Source: Gammaproteobacteria bacterium (lineage in GTDB: Bacteria > Pseudomonadota > Gammaproteobacteria > Burkholderiales > Gallionellaceae). From it: a stretch of 64,000 nt of DNA. The stretch is from NCBI GenBank assembly GCA_018813765.1, contig JAHJBC010000006.1, positions 248,001-312,000 on the forward strand. The letters are read 5' to 3'. The notes beneath the pieces were generated by a model. The model was not told the DNA's origin and searched no databases. It was given only the letters and a program-made list of their open reading frames with translations. Both the position numbers and the translations under genes were made by a program. Of the stretch, positions 17,568 through 26,490 are shown in pieces (positions within the stretch are counted from its first letter, which is position 1; each line of letters opens with the position of its first letter).

Positions 17568-18476
17568 ATGAAAAGCGTATCGAAAATGTCCAATGCGACA
17601 GCGGGTTTGAATATTCTGAAAGCCGTCCTGCCGGAATGGTGGCCTGTCCTGCTGGGGCTGCTGGTCATGTACGCTCCGACTTTGCATGATCTGTTCGTTG
17701 GGTTGTGGTCCACCGAGGGGCAGGCGCATGGCCCCATCATCCTCGCGCTTGCCTTGTGGCTGATCTATCGCCAGTGGCCGGGCGAGTTGAACAATAGCGG
17801 GGGAAGGCTTTCGGCGGTCGCGGGCTGGTCTGTGCTGGTTTTGTCATTGTTCAGCTATATTCTCGGGCGGTCCCAGCAGATCATGCTGTTCGAGTTGGGC
17901 TCCCTGATCGGCGTGATTGCTGCGATATTCCTGATCAAGGGTGGCAGCAACCTGATCAGGATCATGTGGTTTCCGCTGTTCTTCCTGCTCTTCATGATTC
18001 CCTTGCCGGGCACGGTCGTGATAACGCTCACCATGCCGATGAAAATGGCGGTCTCCTATGTGACCGAAGTGATCCTGCATTGGGCTGACTATCCGATTGC
18101 ACGTAGCGGAGTCATATTGCAAATCGGGCAATACCAGTTGTTGGTTGCGGATGCCTGCGCCGGACTGCAAACCCTGCTGACTCTGGAATCGTTGGGCCTG
18201 TTCTACCTGAATGTCGTACGGCATACCTCCATATTGCGGAATGTAACGCTGGCCATCCTGATCATCCCGATTTCATTTGCTGCCAACGTGATACGCGTTA
18301 TCACGCTCACCCTCATCACTTACTATTTCGGTGACGAGGCTGGGCAGGGTTTTCTGCATGGGTTTGCCGGCATGGTCTTGTTCCTGAGCGCCTTGATATT
18401 GATCTTGGGCATGGATTCGATGCTGCGGACTGTCGTGAAGATGTGGGCGAACAGATCGCCTCAGGCCGCGAAATGA
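17568..18476 (+). CDS. xrtB: Exosortase (XrtB/EpsH type)
   Basis: 302 aa with about eight membrane segments. The exosortase catalytic triad is visible: Cys197 in ADACAGLQTL, Arg243 in NVIRVITL and His264 in FLHGFAGM. The N-terminal GQAHGPIILALALWLI and IPLPG motifs are typical. It cleaves PEP-CTERM proteins and is thought to transfer them to a surface acceptor. Assignment to exosortase B rests on the neighbouring EpsD/EpsI/EpsE/EpsF/EpsG set and absence of the XrtA companions (no fused EpsI, no PrsK/PrsR); a profile search would settle the subtype. It overlaps epsI by four bases. Confidence 0.87.
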   Translation: MKSVSKMSNATAGLNILKAVLPEWWPVLLGLLVMYAPTLHDLFVGLWSTEGQAHGPIILALALWLIYRQWPGELNNSGGRLSAVAGWSVLVLSLFSYILGRSQQIMLFELGSLIGVIAAIFLIKGGSNLIRIMWFPLFFLLFMIPLPGTVVITLTMPMKMAVSYVTEVILHWADYPIARSGVILQIGQYQLLVADACAGLQTLLTLESLGLFYLNVVRHTSILRNVTLAILIIPISFAANVIRVITLTLITYYFGDEAGQGFLHGFAGMVLFLSALILILGMDSMLRTVVKMWANRSPQAAK

Positions 18477-19168
18477 TATCCATGAACAAATCGAAAATTG
18501 CCAGTCTGGCCTTGGGAGTGCTCATGGTGTCGTCCGGCTTCCTGGCGGTAGTCTTGACGCCGACTGAGATTCCTGCTGACCAGCAAGCCAGGATCGATCT
18601 GGATACTCTGGTCCCCAAAGAATTCGGGGACTGGAAACTGGAACCGTTCAACGCCGGGGGCATCGTCAATCCAGAAGTGAAGGGCAGTCTTGAAAAGATC
18701 TACAGTCAGACGCTCGCGAGAACCTATGTCAATAAGCAAGGCGACCGCATCATGCTTTCAATCGCGTATGGGGGAAGGCAAAAGGCCGATTTGCAAGCCC
18801 ACAGGCCGGAGATATGTTATGCGTCAGGCGGTTTTGCCATCGACAAAAAGACCAAGACGTATGTCGATACGACAGTCGGACGCTTGCCGGTGATGCAACT
18901 GGTCGCAAAGCAGGGCGTGCGCAATGAGCCGATAACCTATTGGGTCAGGGTGGGGGACTCCCTTACGCGCGGCTGGATAGAACAGAAGATCACGGCCATC
19001 GGCTATGGACTGACTGGAAAAGTACCGGATGGCGTGTTGGTTCGCATCTCATCGATATCGAACGACGAACAGGGATCCTACCTGGTTCAGCAAAGTTTCC
19101 TGAGGACCATGTTGCAGGCGGTGCGCAGCGAGGACCGGGTCTGGCTGGTGGGAAGGCTGGATTCGTGA
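18473..19168 (+). CDS. epsI: EpsI-family protein
   Basis: 231 aa from ATG 18473, which forms an ATGA overlap with the exosortase stop; ATG 18482 is an alternative. One N-terminal membrane segment (KIASLALGVLMVSSGFLAVVL), then the EpsI periplasmic domain with FGDWKLE, RIMLSIAYGGRQKADLQAHRPEICYASGG and YWVRVGD. EpsI proteins are the obligate exosortase companion, stand-alone here rather than fused; exact role unknown. Confidence 0.9.
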   Translation: MISMNKSKIASLALGVLMVSSGFLAVVLTPTEIPADQQARIDLDTLVPKEFGDWKLEPFNAGGIVNPEVKGSLEKIYSQTLARTYVNKQGDRIMLSIAYGGRQKADLQAHRPEICYASGGFAIDKKTKTYVDTTVGRLPVMQLVAKQGVRNEPITYWVRVGDSLTRGWIEQKITAIGYGLTGKVPDGVLVRISSISNDEQGSYLVQQSFLRTMLQAVRSEDRVWLVGRLDS

Positions 19169-19313
19169 CGGAGGGGGCAGATACATTCAGCTCTATCTGT
19201 GCGGCATCCCAAACAAGTTGCTTCAATGAGGGGATCACGGAATAAATCCATCTCCTTTTTGGAAGAGGAATAAAACATCGTTTTCTAAGGTCTCAACGCC
19301 CCGGTTTTCCATG

Positions 19314-19811
19314 CTATTGAACCTCAGCTAAACAACAGCTTCTCGCAGTCTTTCCGGCAGGCACATCCTTGAGCACCACGGCATTTGCTCCAATGAGCGC
19401 ATCATCCCCTATGCGCACGTCGCCCAGGATTTTAGCACCTGAGCCAATATCGACGTGCCCGCCAATGACAGGCGGTGCTTGACCGACCTTTGTTACGCCA
19501 ATAGTTACTTGCTGAAAGATCAAGCAGTTTGGCCCAATCCGGGCCAAGGGATGAATGACGATTCCATTTGGATGCGGTAGCAGCAACCCGCCCTCAATTT
19601 TGCAGTTAAGTGGGATATCCGCGCCCGTCACCACACTCCAAAATAGATGGCGCAATACGGCCCATCTCTTTGCAAACATTCTAAAAGGATTGCGCGATCC
19701 CGCATTGCGCTGATAAGACCGAATACTGGCCAGCAGTGACCGGGAAGGGTCCCAAGTGAAAACACTTTTTTTTTCACGCGACCAATCTGGCACGGCAGTG
19801 GAAATATTCAA
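19314..19811 (-). CDS. LbH serine acetyltransferase-like protein, C-terminus abnormal
   Basis: 165 aa. Hexapeptide left-handed beta-helix repeats (HPLARIGPNCLIFQQVTIGV, IGSGAKILGDVRIGDDALIGANAVV) identify an acetyl-CoA-dependent acyltransferase, probably acting on sugars as in colanic-acid loci. The usual end (VPAG.TAVGIPAR...) is replaced by VPAGKTARSCCLAEVQ, so the last strand/tail is lost or altered. It lies just downstream of an ISL3-type transposase remnant on the same strand, which suggests rearrangement. Probably marginally functional or a relic. Confidence 0.75.
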   Translation of the reverse strand: MNISTAVPDWSREKKSVFTWDPSRSLLASIRSYQRNAGSRNPFRMFAKRWAVLRHLFWSVVTGADIPLNCKIEGGLLLPHPNGIVIHPLARIGPNCLIFQQVTIGVTKVGQAPPVIGGHVDIGSGAKILGDVRIGDDALIGANAVVLKDVPAGKTARSCCLAEVQ

Positions 19812-19841
19812 AATCGATACCCATTATTCATTTGTGGTTCA

Positions 19842-20168
19842 TCAGACTTTCCCATGGGCAACCTGAGACGGATACAGATCAAGGCCGCCGCAGTGGAAAT
19901 AGATGGCGATCTTGAAATGGTCACGGTTCCTGAATCCACAGGCACGTTTTTGTACAGTAGCAATCTTTGAGTTCAACCCTTCAGCCACAGCATTGGTGAT
20001 GCGATGTTTGAAATAGGTCAATACATTCGGCAAATGCCGCGCAATCAACTTGGCCGCTTTCTCGTCTACGCCAATCTGACTCAAGGAGCGATGAAGGACC
20101 GAAGCAACGAAGAATCCGTGCAAGCGAGGACGTATCCGAAATTTTGTGTGTGAGGTCGGTTTAGTCAC
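19842..20168 (-). pseudogene. ISL3-family transposase remnant (C-terminal end only)
   Basis: 108 codons whose second half (HRITNAVAEGLNSKIATVQ, FRNRDHFKIAIYFHCGGLDLYP) matches the conserved carboxyl end of ISL3-family transposases. The catalytic DDE parts upstream are missing and residues 1-30 do not look like transposase. Terminal inverted repeats were not recognised. It sits between the two acyl/acetyltransferase genes. Confidence 0.75.
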
Positions 20169-20241
20169 GGCATAAATTTAAAGCATCTGTGAATCTTGCG
20201 TAGATGCATGTGCAGGCTCTCGATGGCGTCTTCGGTACATT

Positions 20242-21336
20242 TCATTGGGAGGCGCACCCTTTCTCCCACCTGTAATCCTTTGATAAAACCGTGGGGTATG
20301 CAACTTGAGAACACCCCCCAACATCAATAGCAAAAGAATGACGATGATTGGCACACTGAAATACAACGCAAACGCAACTCCCCCCCCCCTGATCGTACAA
20401 CAACTTTCCAGCCACCTTGGCAGCAATGCCAAGCAACGGCTCATGTGCAGCAAAAACAAAAAATGAGAACACTGAAAGCTTCTTGGCATATTCTCCTAAT
20501 ACCCCCTCCCTGAATATCAGGTCAGATGCATACCATATTGCGGCCACTCCAGCCAAAGTAACCAGCTTGCTCAATATCGGGAAAAACTGAACCCCTGAAA
20601 CGAATAGAAATGTCGTTGAAATAGCCAGAACAACATACACAGCAAGCAACCAAAGCTGGTTCACTCGCTGCATTTGCACATCCAATTTGCCTTGTGCAAC
20701 AAGGCAACCCAAGCTAAAAAAGAACCATGATTCATTGCGAATGTTCGCAAGACGCCCCTGATCAATCATCCAGATGACCATAAAACAAATCACTGGAAGC
20801 CATGAAAACCTCCTGATGGCCCACCATATGGCAGGCGCAAATAGAACCATAACGATCAAATCCCTGATAAACCAAAACTGATAGGAAATAGGGAAATTCG
20901 ATATTCCGGTCAATGCATCAAAGTAATCAGTAAACTGATAGTCGACGATCCGTTTTGAAGTCCCCCCGGTCATGCTGGCGAGCCATAGATTTGTTTGAAC
21001 AACAAACTTGAATGCCAGATATGTCAGGTTCCAGATCAGATAGGGGGCCAAGAGGCTTGTCATTCTCGACCGGAGCTTGCCAAGATAGGAATCGAATGTT
21101 GGTGTAAACCTTACAAATAGTAAATACGAGGAAATTACAAAGAACAGCGGAACTACGCTAGACAGAACGACAAGCGAAATGAGATGGATGACAAATTTGT
21201 ATGCAAACAGAGATGATTCAGGACTATCCAATATCACATCAGAATAGTTGGCCCCCATATGGATAAATACAACACCCACAATGAGAGGAAATCTAAGTGC
21301 TTCAATTTGATGAGAAGTCCGTTGATCAATGCTCAT
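20242..21336 (-). CDS. Acyltransferase-3 family membrane protein, frameshifted near its end
   Basis: 364 aa from ATG 21336 as read. Multiple membrane segments and N-terminal IEALRFPLIVGVVFIHMG (RFxxxxxVxxxH of the acyltransferase-3/OafA family) indicate a membrane O-acyltransferase. At a run of ten G (coding strand; 20380-20389) the frame leaves the family pattern: the current read goes on as SCVCVVFQ, whereas the -1 G frame continues VAFALYFSVPIIVILLLLML as an obvious last membrane helix and ends at 20178. With nine G the protein would be about 385 aa. Either phase variation, decay or a sequencing error. Its start overlaps the GMC gene end by 11 bases. Confidence 0.85.
   Translation of the reverse strand: MSIDQRTSHQIEALRFPLIVGVVFIHMGANYSDVILDSPESSLFAYKFVIHLISLVVLSSVVPLFFVISSYLLFVRFTPTFDSYLGKLRSRMTSLLAPYLIWNLTYLAFKFVVQTNLWLASMTGGTSKRIVDYQFTDYFDALTGISNFPISYQFWFIRDLIVMVLFAPAIWWAIRRFSWLPVICFMVIWMIDQGRLANIRNESWFFFSLGCLVAQGKLDVQMQRVNQLWLLAVYVVLAISTTFLFVSGVQFFPILSKLVTLAGVAAIWYASDLIFREGVLGEYAKKLSVFSFFVFAAHEPLLGIAAKVAGKLLYDQGGGSCVCVVFQCANHRHSFAIDVGGCSQVAYPTVLSKDYRWEKGCASQ
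20380..20389 (-). repeat. Homopolymeric G10 tract (coding strand) in the acyltransferase gene
   Basis: Ten consecutive C on the plus strand, within the coding region near the last membrane segment. Removing one base joins the two ORF-track frames (20242 and 20178) into one continuous acyltransferase. Confidence 0.9.
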
Positions 21337-22792
21337 CTGCAAGGTGGTGCCCCAGTCGTTCCGACAACATGACAACAGTCAGGGTGGGATTGGTTCCACC
21401 TCCCGTCGGAAAAACGCTGCTTCCGGCTACGAAGATATTTTTGAAACCATGTATCCGCAAGTTTTTATCTACGACACCATATTTGGGATCCTCAGACATT
21501 CTGGTCGTGCCCATTTGATGAGCATGCAAACCATACTCACGAATATCTATTGATTCATCAAGAATAAAATCAGCAAGCTGTACTCGCGATAGTCCGATTC
21601 GAGCCATTTCCTTTGCTGCTTCAATTCCCAACGTGCGTATGGTTTTGTTATCTGCGGCATTGATCTTCCAATCAAGCTTGACGCGACGCAAACCGAACAT
21701 ATCTTTCTCTGCCCCAAGGAAAACACGACTATCTGGATTCGGGGTTTGTTCAATTAAGCTGGAAATAATCCCATCTCCTGGACAGTCGAAATCAACAAAA
21801 TTCCTGGATATGTCAGTAAGAGAATCTGATTTACATATACTCTCTCGAATGGTCTGCTTAAGCACCCTTAATCGCCCATAACTGGCGGGTGTTGAGTTGA
21901 TGTCAAAACTCAGGACCGCATTTCCAATTTGCATTTTTCTGATCAAATCCTCACTTGGATTTAGCTGTATTCCACCATGCTGCCAAATCGGTGAGTCGTC
22001 CGAAATGAATCTACCAAAATTAACGTTGAAATGCTCCATGAAGCAGCGACCAACCATATCATTTTGGTTGCCTATGCCAGTATTGACCTGTTTATCGCAA
22101 TTCAGCAACAAGCGGGCATTCTCGATGGAGCCCAAGGCAATTACATATTTCCTTGCTTGGAAAAAAAACTTTTGATTTGAATAATTTCTGACCTCAAATG
22201 AGGTTGCGGCATCATGATTGTCATTCAAACTGATATTTGTCAGATTGGCGTTGATGTAGACATCAATTTTTGAGGATTCTTTAAATTCAGAATAGTACTT
22301 GGTTCCAAAGCGAGTTGGAGGACTGAGCGTGCTCTCTGAAAACCTGAAGTTATTGCCCTTCCATTTTGATTTATGGGATGCCTGGAATGCATCCTTTGAA
22401 ATATCCAGAATGGAACATGCGGCATCAAAATGCTGGAATACGTCTGCTCTCGTTATTGGCCATCCTGGTAAGCCGAAATAGTGCCGTTGCTCAAAATCAA
22501 CCTCATCAAAATAGGCACAACGTCCAGCCCAGTGATTTGACGTGCCGCCAAAAAATCTTAATCTGGCTGTGCGAACCGCATCCCAATATTGCACTCCGAT
22601 GCTTTCGCCGTCATAACAACTTTGAGAAATTTCGGAATACTCCAGATCGCCCCCTTCAAACAAGGCCACTTTTTTGCCTTGCTTTGCCAATACCCTTGCA
22701 ACTGTGATACCTGCCGGGCCTGTCCCGCAAATACATACATCATATTGTTTGCGTACTGAAGAATTCTGGGCTGAATTAAGGTCAATGATCAT
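21326..22792 (-). CDS. GMC-family FAD-dependent oxidoreductase
   Basis: 488 aa. N-terminal dinucleotide-binding motif CGTGPAGITVARVLAKQG with the acidic end LFEGG; FFGGTSNHWAGRC is the GMC FAD-binding segment, and the C-terminal GMC_oxred_C part includes HAHQMGTTRMSEDP and FPTGGGTNPTLTVV with the expected catalytic His/Asn. Family members oxidise alcohols or sugars; the substrate here is unknown but the setting suggests a sugar of the exopolysaccharide. AT-rich compared with the isc region, consistent with transfer. It is preceded by a small Tat-signal gene with a 4-base gap. Confidence 0.9.
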   Translation of the reverse strand: MIIDLNSAQNSSVRKQYDVCICGTGPAGITVARVLAKQGKKVALFEGGDLEYSEISQSCYDGESIGVQYWDAVRTARLRFFGGTSNHWAGRCAYFDEVDFEQRHYFGLPGWPITRADVFQHFDAACSILDISKDAFQASHKSKWKGNNFRFSESTLSPPTRFGTKYYSEFKESSKIDVYINANLTNISLNDNHDAATSFEVRNYSNQKFFFQARKYVIALGSIENARLLLNCDKQVNTGIGNQNDMVGRCFMEHFNVNFGRFISDDSPIWQHGGIQLNPSEDLIRKMQIGNAVLSFDINSTPASYGRLRVLKQTIRESICKSDSLTDISRNFVDFDCPGDGIISSLIEQTPNPDSRVFLGAEKDMFGLRRVKLDWKINAADNKTIRTLGIEAAKEMARIGLSRVQLADFILDESIDIREYGLHAHQMGTTRMSEDPKYGVVDKNLRIHGFKNIFVAGSSVFPTGGGTNPTLTVVMLSERLGHHLADEH

Positions 22793-22796
22793 TTGG

Positions 22797-23006
22797 CTAG
22801 CTCAAACTTTCGAACACGTCGTCTTTGCGTAATACCCAGCCGCCCAAGATTAAAAATTCAGAATCTGCTTCCTTATTGTGTGTCCCGCTCTCAGTTTGGA
22901 GGGGGGCAATTACACTTTTTCTATCAATAAAGAGATACATAAGCGACGCTAAGATAAAATTCCGTCTGCTCAATAAGATATTATCTACTTGGTATGGAAG
23001 CATCAT
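22797..23006 (-). CDS. Small twin-arginine-signal protein, possible GMC oxidoreductase partner
   Basis: 69 aa. Begins with a basic stretch and SRRNFILASL, resembling a twin-arginine signal, then a polar segment ending GGWVLRKDDVFESLS. Stop lies 4 bases before the GMC start, so it is likely co-translated. Gluconate-2-dehydrogenase-like GMC enzymes have a small Tat-exported subunit that carries the flavoprotein across the membrane; this protein is shorter than those (usually above 150 aa) and not clearly homologous. Function unproven. Confidence 0.5.
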   Translation of the reverse strand: MMLPYQVDNILLSRRNFILASLMYLFIDRKSVIAPLQTESGTHNKEADSEFLILGGWVLRKDDVFESLS

Positions 23007-23163
23007 TAACCTTCTCTAAATTGCGGTAAAATTAAACATTGATTTAAAAATAAAATATGCAGTTTTCCCGGCAAACAATGGATATGCGTTACTGTATCGC
23101 ATATCTATAAACACTTTGGATACTATGGGAATTTGCTCTGATATGCAAAAGGATCATAAAAAA

Positions 23164-23727
23164 ATGAACAGATTATTTGGCTTCATGTTATTCCTTCTGG
23201 TTGCATTTATGAACGAGGGCAGGGCTGTCGCAGCTGAAAATCAGGAAATTTACCAATTACACCAAGGCGACAGGGTGTTGATTTCCGTCTGGAGAGAAGC
23301 GACATTGCAGCAAGAAGTAGTCGTTCTTCCTGATGGAAGCGTCACATTTCCCCTTATTGGTCGGGTTGAGGTTGCGGGCCTCAGTACTCCCGAGGTGGAG
23401 CAGCGCATTTCCGCCATGCTGAAGAAATATATACCTGACCCTATCGTCACGGTTGTGATTGTCGGCATCGAGGGTAGCCGCGCGTATGTTACAGGCAAGG
23501 TTCTGCATCCGGGCTCGCTCATTATCAATGGGCCAATTACTGTGCTTCAGGCTATCAGTCTTGTGGGGGGGTTGGACCGGTTCGCGGATGAAAGTGGCAT
23601 CAAGGTTATTCGGGCAACACTGACCGGGCAAGAAATATTGCCCGTGAGTTATAAAGATATTGTGTCGGGCAAGAACGTTTCGACAAATATCAAGCTCAAA
23701 CCAGGCGACACGCTTGTAGTACCTTAA
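23164..23727 (+). CDS. epsE: Polysaccharide export outer-membrane protein EpsE (Wza/OPX type)
   Basis: 187 aa from ATG 23164; the ORF track begins at 23116, but 23164 gives a clean signal peptide (MNRLFGFMLFLLVAFM...AVAA). The Poly_export domain is seen in YQLHQGDRVLISVWREATLQQEVVVLPDGSVTFPLIGRVEVAG and a SLBB domain in GSRAYVTGKVLHPGSLIINGPITVLQAISLVGG. It would form the periplasmic/outer-membrane part of the export channel together with EpsF and EpsG and the adjacent barrel. Divergent from the small Tat gene. Confidence 0.92.
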   Translation: MNRLFGFMLFLLVAFMNEGRAVAAENQEIYQLHQGDRVLISVWREATLQQEVVVLPDGSVTFPLIGRVEVAGLSTPEVEQRISAMLKKYIPDPIVTVVIVGIEGSRAYVTGKVLHPGSLIINGPITVLQAISLVGGLDRFADESGIKVIRATLTGQEILPVSYKDIVSGKNVSTNIKLKPGDTLVVP

Positions 23728-23792
23728 GCCAATTGCTTTCAAAACGCATAAGCAAGATGCTCCAAGATTGATGTAAGGCGAAGATTCATAAC

Positions 23793-24932
23793 TTGTATTT
23801 CATGGAATGGGGAAAAGAGTTGGATGCACGACATTTTGCCGGGACGGTAATCCTGCTCGCGGGGCAATTGCTGTATATAGGGGAATGCGTGGCTGACTCC
23901 CTGCAGCATACCTTTGGAGCCCGCATTTCGACAGAGTACGATTCCAACCCGGCCATGACCCAGTCTCATTCCGAGGGAGTTTGGAGGGCGATGTTCGACC
24001 CGAGCTATTCACTCATGGGGACAATTGGTGAAAGCGAATTGACAGCTGGCATAGCGTTGCTGCTTGTTCGTTCCTCGAATAAATTTCTAAGTCCAAACCG
24101 TGATAATCCAAGTGCGTTTATAAATTGGCTACGTCCAATCGAGTCGGGGGAATTCGGACTTTCCTCCAGATATTCCGAAGTTGCGACCCGTGACGCGGGC
24201 GGCGTAGATGCAACTGGCCAGGTTCCCGTAACCAGTACCAACGCTACTCGCACCTTGTCCGGGAATTGGAAAAATGAACTGAGTGAACGCAGCACGCTGT
24301 CGGCAGATGTGGCATATGAGGCAGTTGCCTACAAGGGCGGCACTTATACTGACTATTCCTCTCGCTCCGGCGGCCTGAATTTCGGTTATCGCTTGAGTGA
24401 GCAGACGTCCTCATTTTTTCAAGTGACCGGCAACAAGCTCCTGCCTTCGGAGGGGGGCTCGTCCAGCACTCTTTATGTAGCAACAGTTGGTGCAAATTGG
24501 CAAGTCGAATTCATCGATTGGCTCGTTCAAGCGGGCAAGACCAAGGTCGGCGCTAATTCTGATACGCAAGGGTCGATTGAGATGCGATACACAGGGCAAC
24601 GTTCGCAATTGACATTGAATGCGGGCCGCTCTGTTTCGCCCAGTGGGCTGGGCGGTTTTGTCAAGGCAGACCATGCAAGAGGGGGATGGAGCTATACATT
24701 GAGTGAGTACAGCAATGCAGGCATTGATCTGGATCGCCAAAAGAATCTTTCTACAAGCACCAGCCCAACTGCAATCACAGACAACTCCAGAGTCTGGATA
24801 GATCACGACTTCACTTCCCAATGGAGCCTGCAAACGTTTTACCAGCGCAGAACAACCCGGGAAGGGAGTGCCAAAAGTATATCTTCGAACATGCTTGGCC
24901 TTTCGATTGTATATTCCCACCCCGATCTCTGA
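23793..24932 (+). CDS. Outer-membrane beta-barrel protein of the exopolysaccharide locus
   Basis: 379 aa. After the N-terminal hydrophobic stretch (AGTVILLAGQLLYIGECVA), the protein is made of alternating hydrophobic/polar strands with aromatic girdles (TFGARISTEYDSNPAM at the start, LGLSIVYSHPDL at the end), the usual pattern of 14-18 stranded barrels. It resembles the uncharacterised outer-membrane proteins of PEP-CTERM/Eps loci. As the EpsE protein is a short OPX type lacking its own outer-membrane helix, this barrel is a good candidate for the outer pore (inference). The start at 23793 is uncertain by a few codons. Confidence 0.75.
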   Translation: MYFMEWGKELDARHFAGTVILLAGQLLYIGECVADSLQHTFGARISTEYDSNPAMTQSHSEGVWRAMFDPSYSLMGTIGESELTAGIALLLVRSSNKFLSPNRDNPSAFINWLRPIESGEFGLSSRYSEVATRDAGGVDATGQVPVTSTNATRTLSGNWKNELSERSTLSADVAYEAVAYKGGTYTDYSSRSGGLNFGYRLSEQTSSFFQVTGNKLLPSEGGSSSTLYVATVGANWQVEFIDWLVQAGKTKVGANSDTQGSIEMRYTGQRSQLTLNAGRSVSPSGLGGFVKADHARGGWSYTLSEYSNAGIDLDRQKNLSTSTSPTAITDNSRVWIDHDFTSQWSLQTFYQRRTTREGSAKSISSNMLGLSIVYSHPDL

Positions 24933-24952
24933 TTTTCAAGAACCGAAATCTT

Positions 24953-26425
24953 ATGGACACCGAATACGAACTTACACTTTCAGATTATCTGTCGATCTTG
25001 CGTCGTCGTGCCCCCTATATGATCGGCATTTTTCTGGTGGCATTGTTGGTTGCCATTGTGGTCGCCTTTGCTCTTCCGCCATCGTACCGATCTACCGGAA
25101 CCATCATGGTTGAAACTCCGCAGGTACTTGAGGCAAATGACCCCAGAAGGGTGCGGAGCGATCTGGATGAGCGGATCAATGTCATCAGGCAGCGCGTAAT
25201 GACACGCGAGAGCCTGTTGCAGATCATCAATAAATACGGGTTATTCAATGAAAAAGGAAGCTCTCTGACTACAACTGAACTGATAGACAAGATGCGGGCG
25301 AAAATTATCGTTGAGACCATCAGTTCCAATTCGCAGCGACAACAGGCAACGGCATTTACTATTTCATTCGAGGATCAACACCCGGAAGTCGCTCTTCAAG
25401 TGACAAATGATCTGGTCACTCTTTTCCTGGATTGGAACATCAAACTGCGAACAGAGGGAGCGACAGAGACAACTGAATTCCTCAGCCAGGAATCGAGTAA
25501 GCTCAAGGCCGAGGTGGACAGGTTGGAAGAAAAGATCAGTGCATACAAGAGGCAGAACAGCAATAACCTGCCAGAGCAACTGAACTTGCGCACAACCATG
25601 ATGGCTCGCGCCGAGAATGACCTGTATGCAGTTGAACGCGATATCAGAGGTAGCAACGAGGAGCTTCGCGCGCTGGAGGCCGAGTTATCAGTCGCCAAAC
25701 ATGGGATGAGCGATGACCCATCCCAGACTTTGCCCGCCCTCAAGGCAGAATACACCAAGTTATCGGCTGTCTATACGGAGTCCCATCCGGATCTCAGGGC
25801 GCTAAAGCGGAAGATCGATGCCTTGGAACAGGGTTTGACTGCTCCAGAGCCCGCCACAACCGCTGGCAAGGTCACCAACCTTGCTGTATTCACAGTACAG
25901 GCGAGGATAGATGCCGTAAAGGCCAGAATGGAGTCGCTTCAACAGCAAAAAGCAATGCTCCAAGATAAAATCAGCCAGAACGAGCATGCGATGGAGCTGA
26001 CACCCCGTGTGGCGCAAGGTCTGGAGATTCTCATTCGAGATCGCGACAGCGCCCAGAGAAAATTTGATGAATTGCGCAATAAGAAAATGAATGCGCAGAT
26101 TGCGCAAAGTCTGGAAAGCGAGAATATGTCGGAGCGTTTTTCACTGCTTGAACCTCCGGTATTGCCAGAAAAACCATTCAAGCCTGACCGCAAGAAGATT
26201 CTGGCTCTGGGTTTTTTCCTTGCTTTGGCCTCAGCGGTGGGTGTTGTTATGTTGCTGGAGTCAATGGATAAACGGATACGGGGAGCAGAAGCACTAGCAC
26301 ATGTGTTGGGGACTCGTCCGCTTGCAGTGATTCCCTTTCTGAAAACCGAGCAGGAAATGAATATCAAAAATGGGATGTATTTCTGGGCGAGTTTTGTTGG
26401 GATGTGGCGCAGGGCTAAGACATAG
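24953..26425 (+). CDS. epsF: Chain-length determinant protein EpsF (Wzc/PCP-2a membrane part)
   Basis: 490 aa from ATG 24953 (MDTEYELTLSDYLSILRRRAPYMIGIFLVALL); the ORF-track start at 24821 is inside the barrel gene. Two membrane segments (about 22-44 and near 430-450) flank a long periplasmic coiled coil (about 180-400), and the proline-rich end PPVLPEKPFKPDRKK precedes TM2. The Wzz-type polymerisation regulator, with its kinase partner as a separate protein (EpsG). Controls chain length and export. Confidence 0.93.
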   Translation: MDTEYELTLSDYLSILRRRAPYMIGIFLVALLVAIVVAFALPPSYRSTGTIMVETPQVLEANDPRRVRSDLDERINVIRQRVMTRESLLQIINKYGLFNEKGSSLTTTELIDKMRAKIIVETISSNSQRQQATAFTISFEDQHPEVALQVTNDLVTLFLDWNIKLRTEGATETTEFLSQESSKLKAEVDRLEEKISAYKRQNSNNLPEQLNLRTTMMARAENDLYAVERDIRGSNEELRALEAELSVAKHGMSDDPSQTLPALKAEYTKLSAVYTESHPDLRALKRKIDALEQGLTAPEPATTAGKVTNLAVFTVQARIDAVKARMESLQQQKAMLQDKISQNEHAMELTPRVAQGLEILIRDRDSAQRKFDELRNKKMNAQIAQSLESENMSERFSLLEPPVLPEKPFKPDRKKILALGFFLALASAVGVVMLLESMDKRIRGAEALAHVLGTRPLAVIPFLKTEQEMNIKNGMYFWASFVGMWRRAKT

Positions 26426-26490
26426 TTTGAGTGCATTCGGTACTTTTGTGGGACTGAGTATTTTTTGGATAGAGCAGCGTAGGGGAGTTT

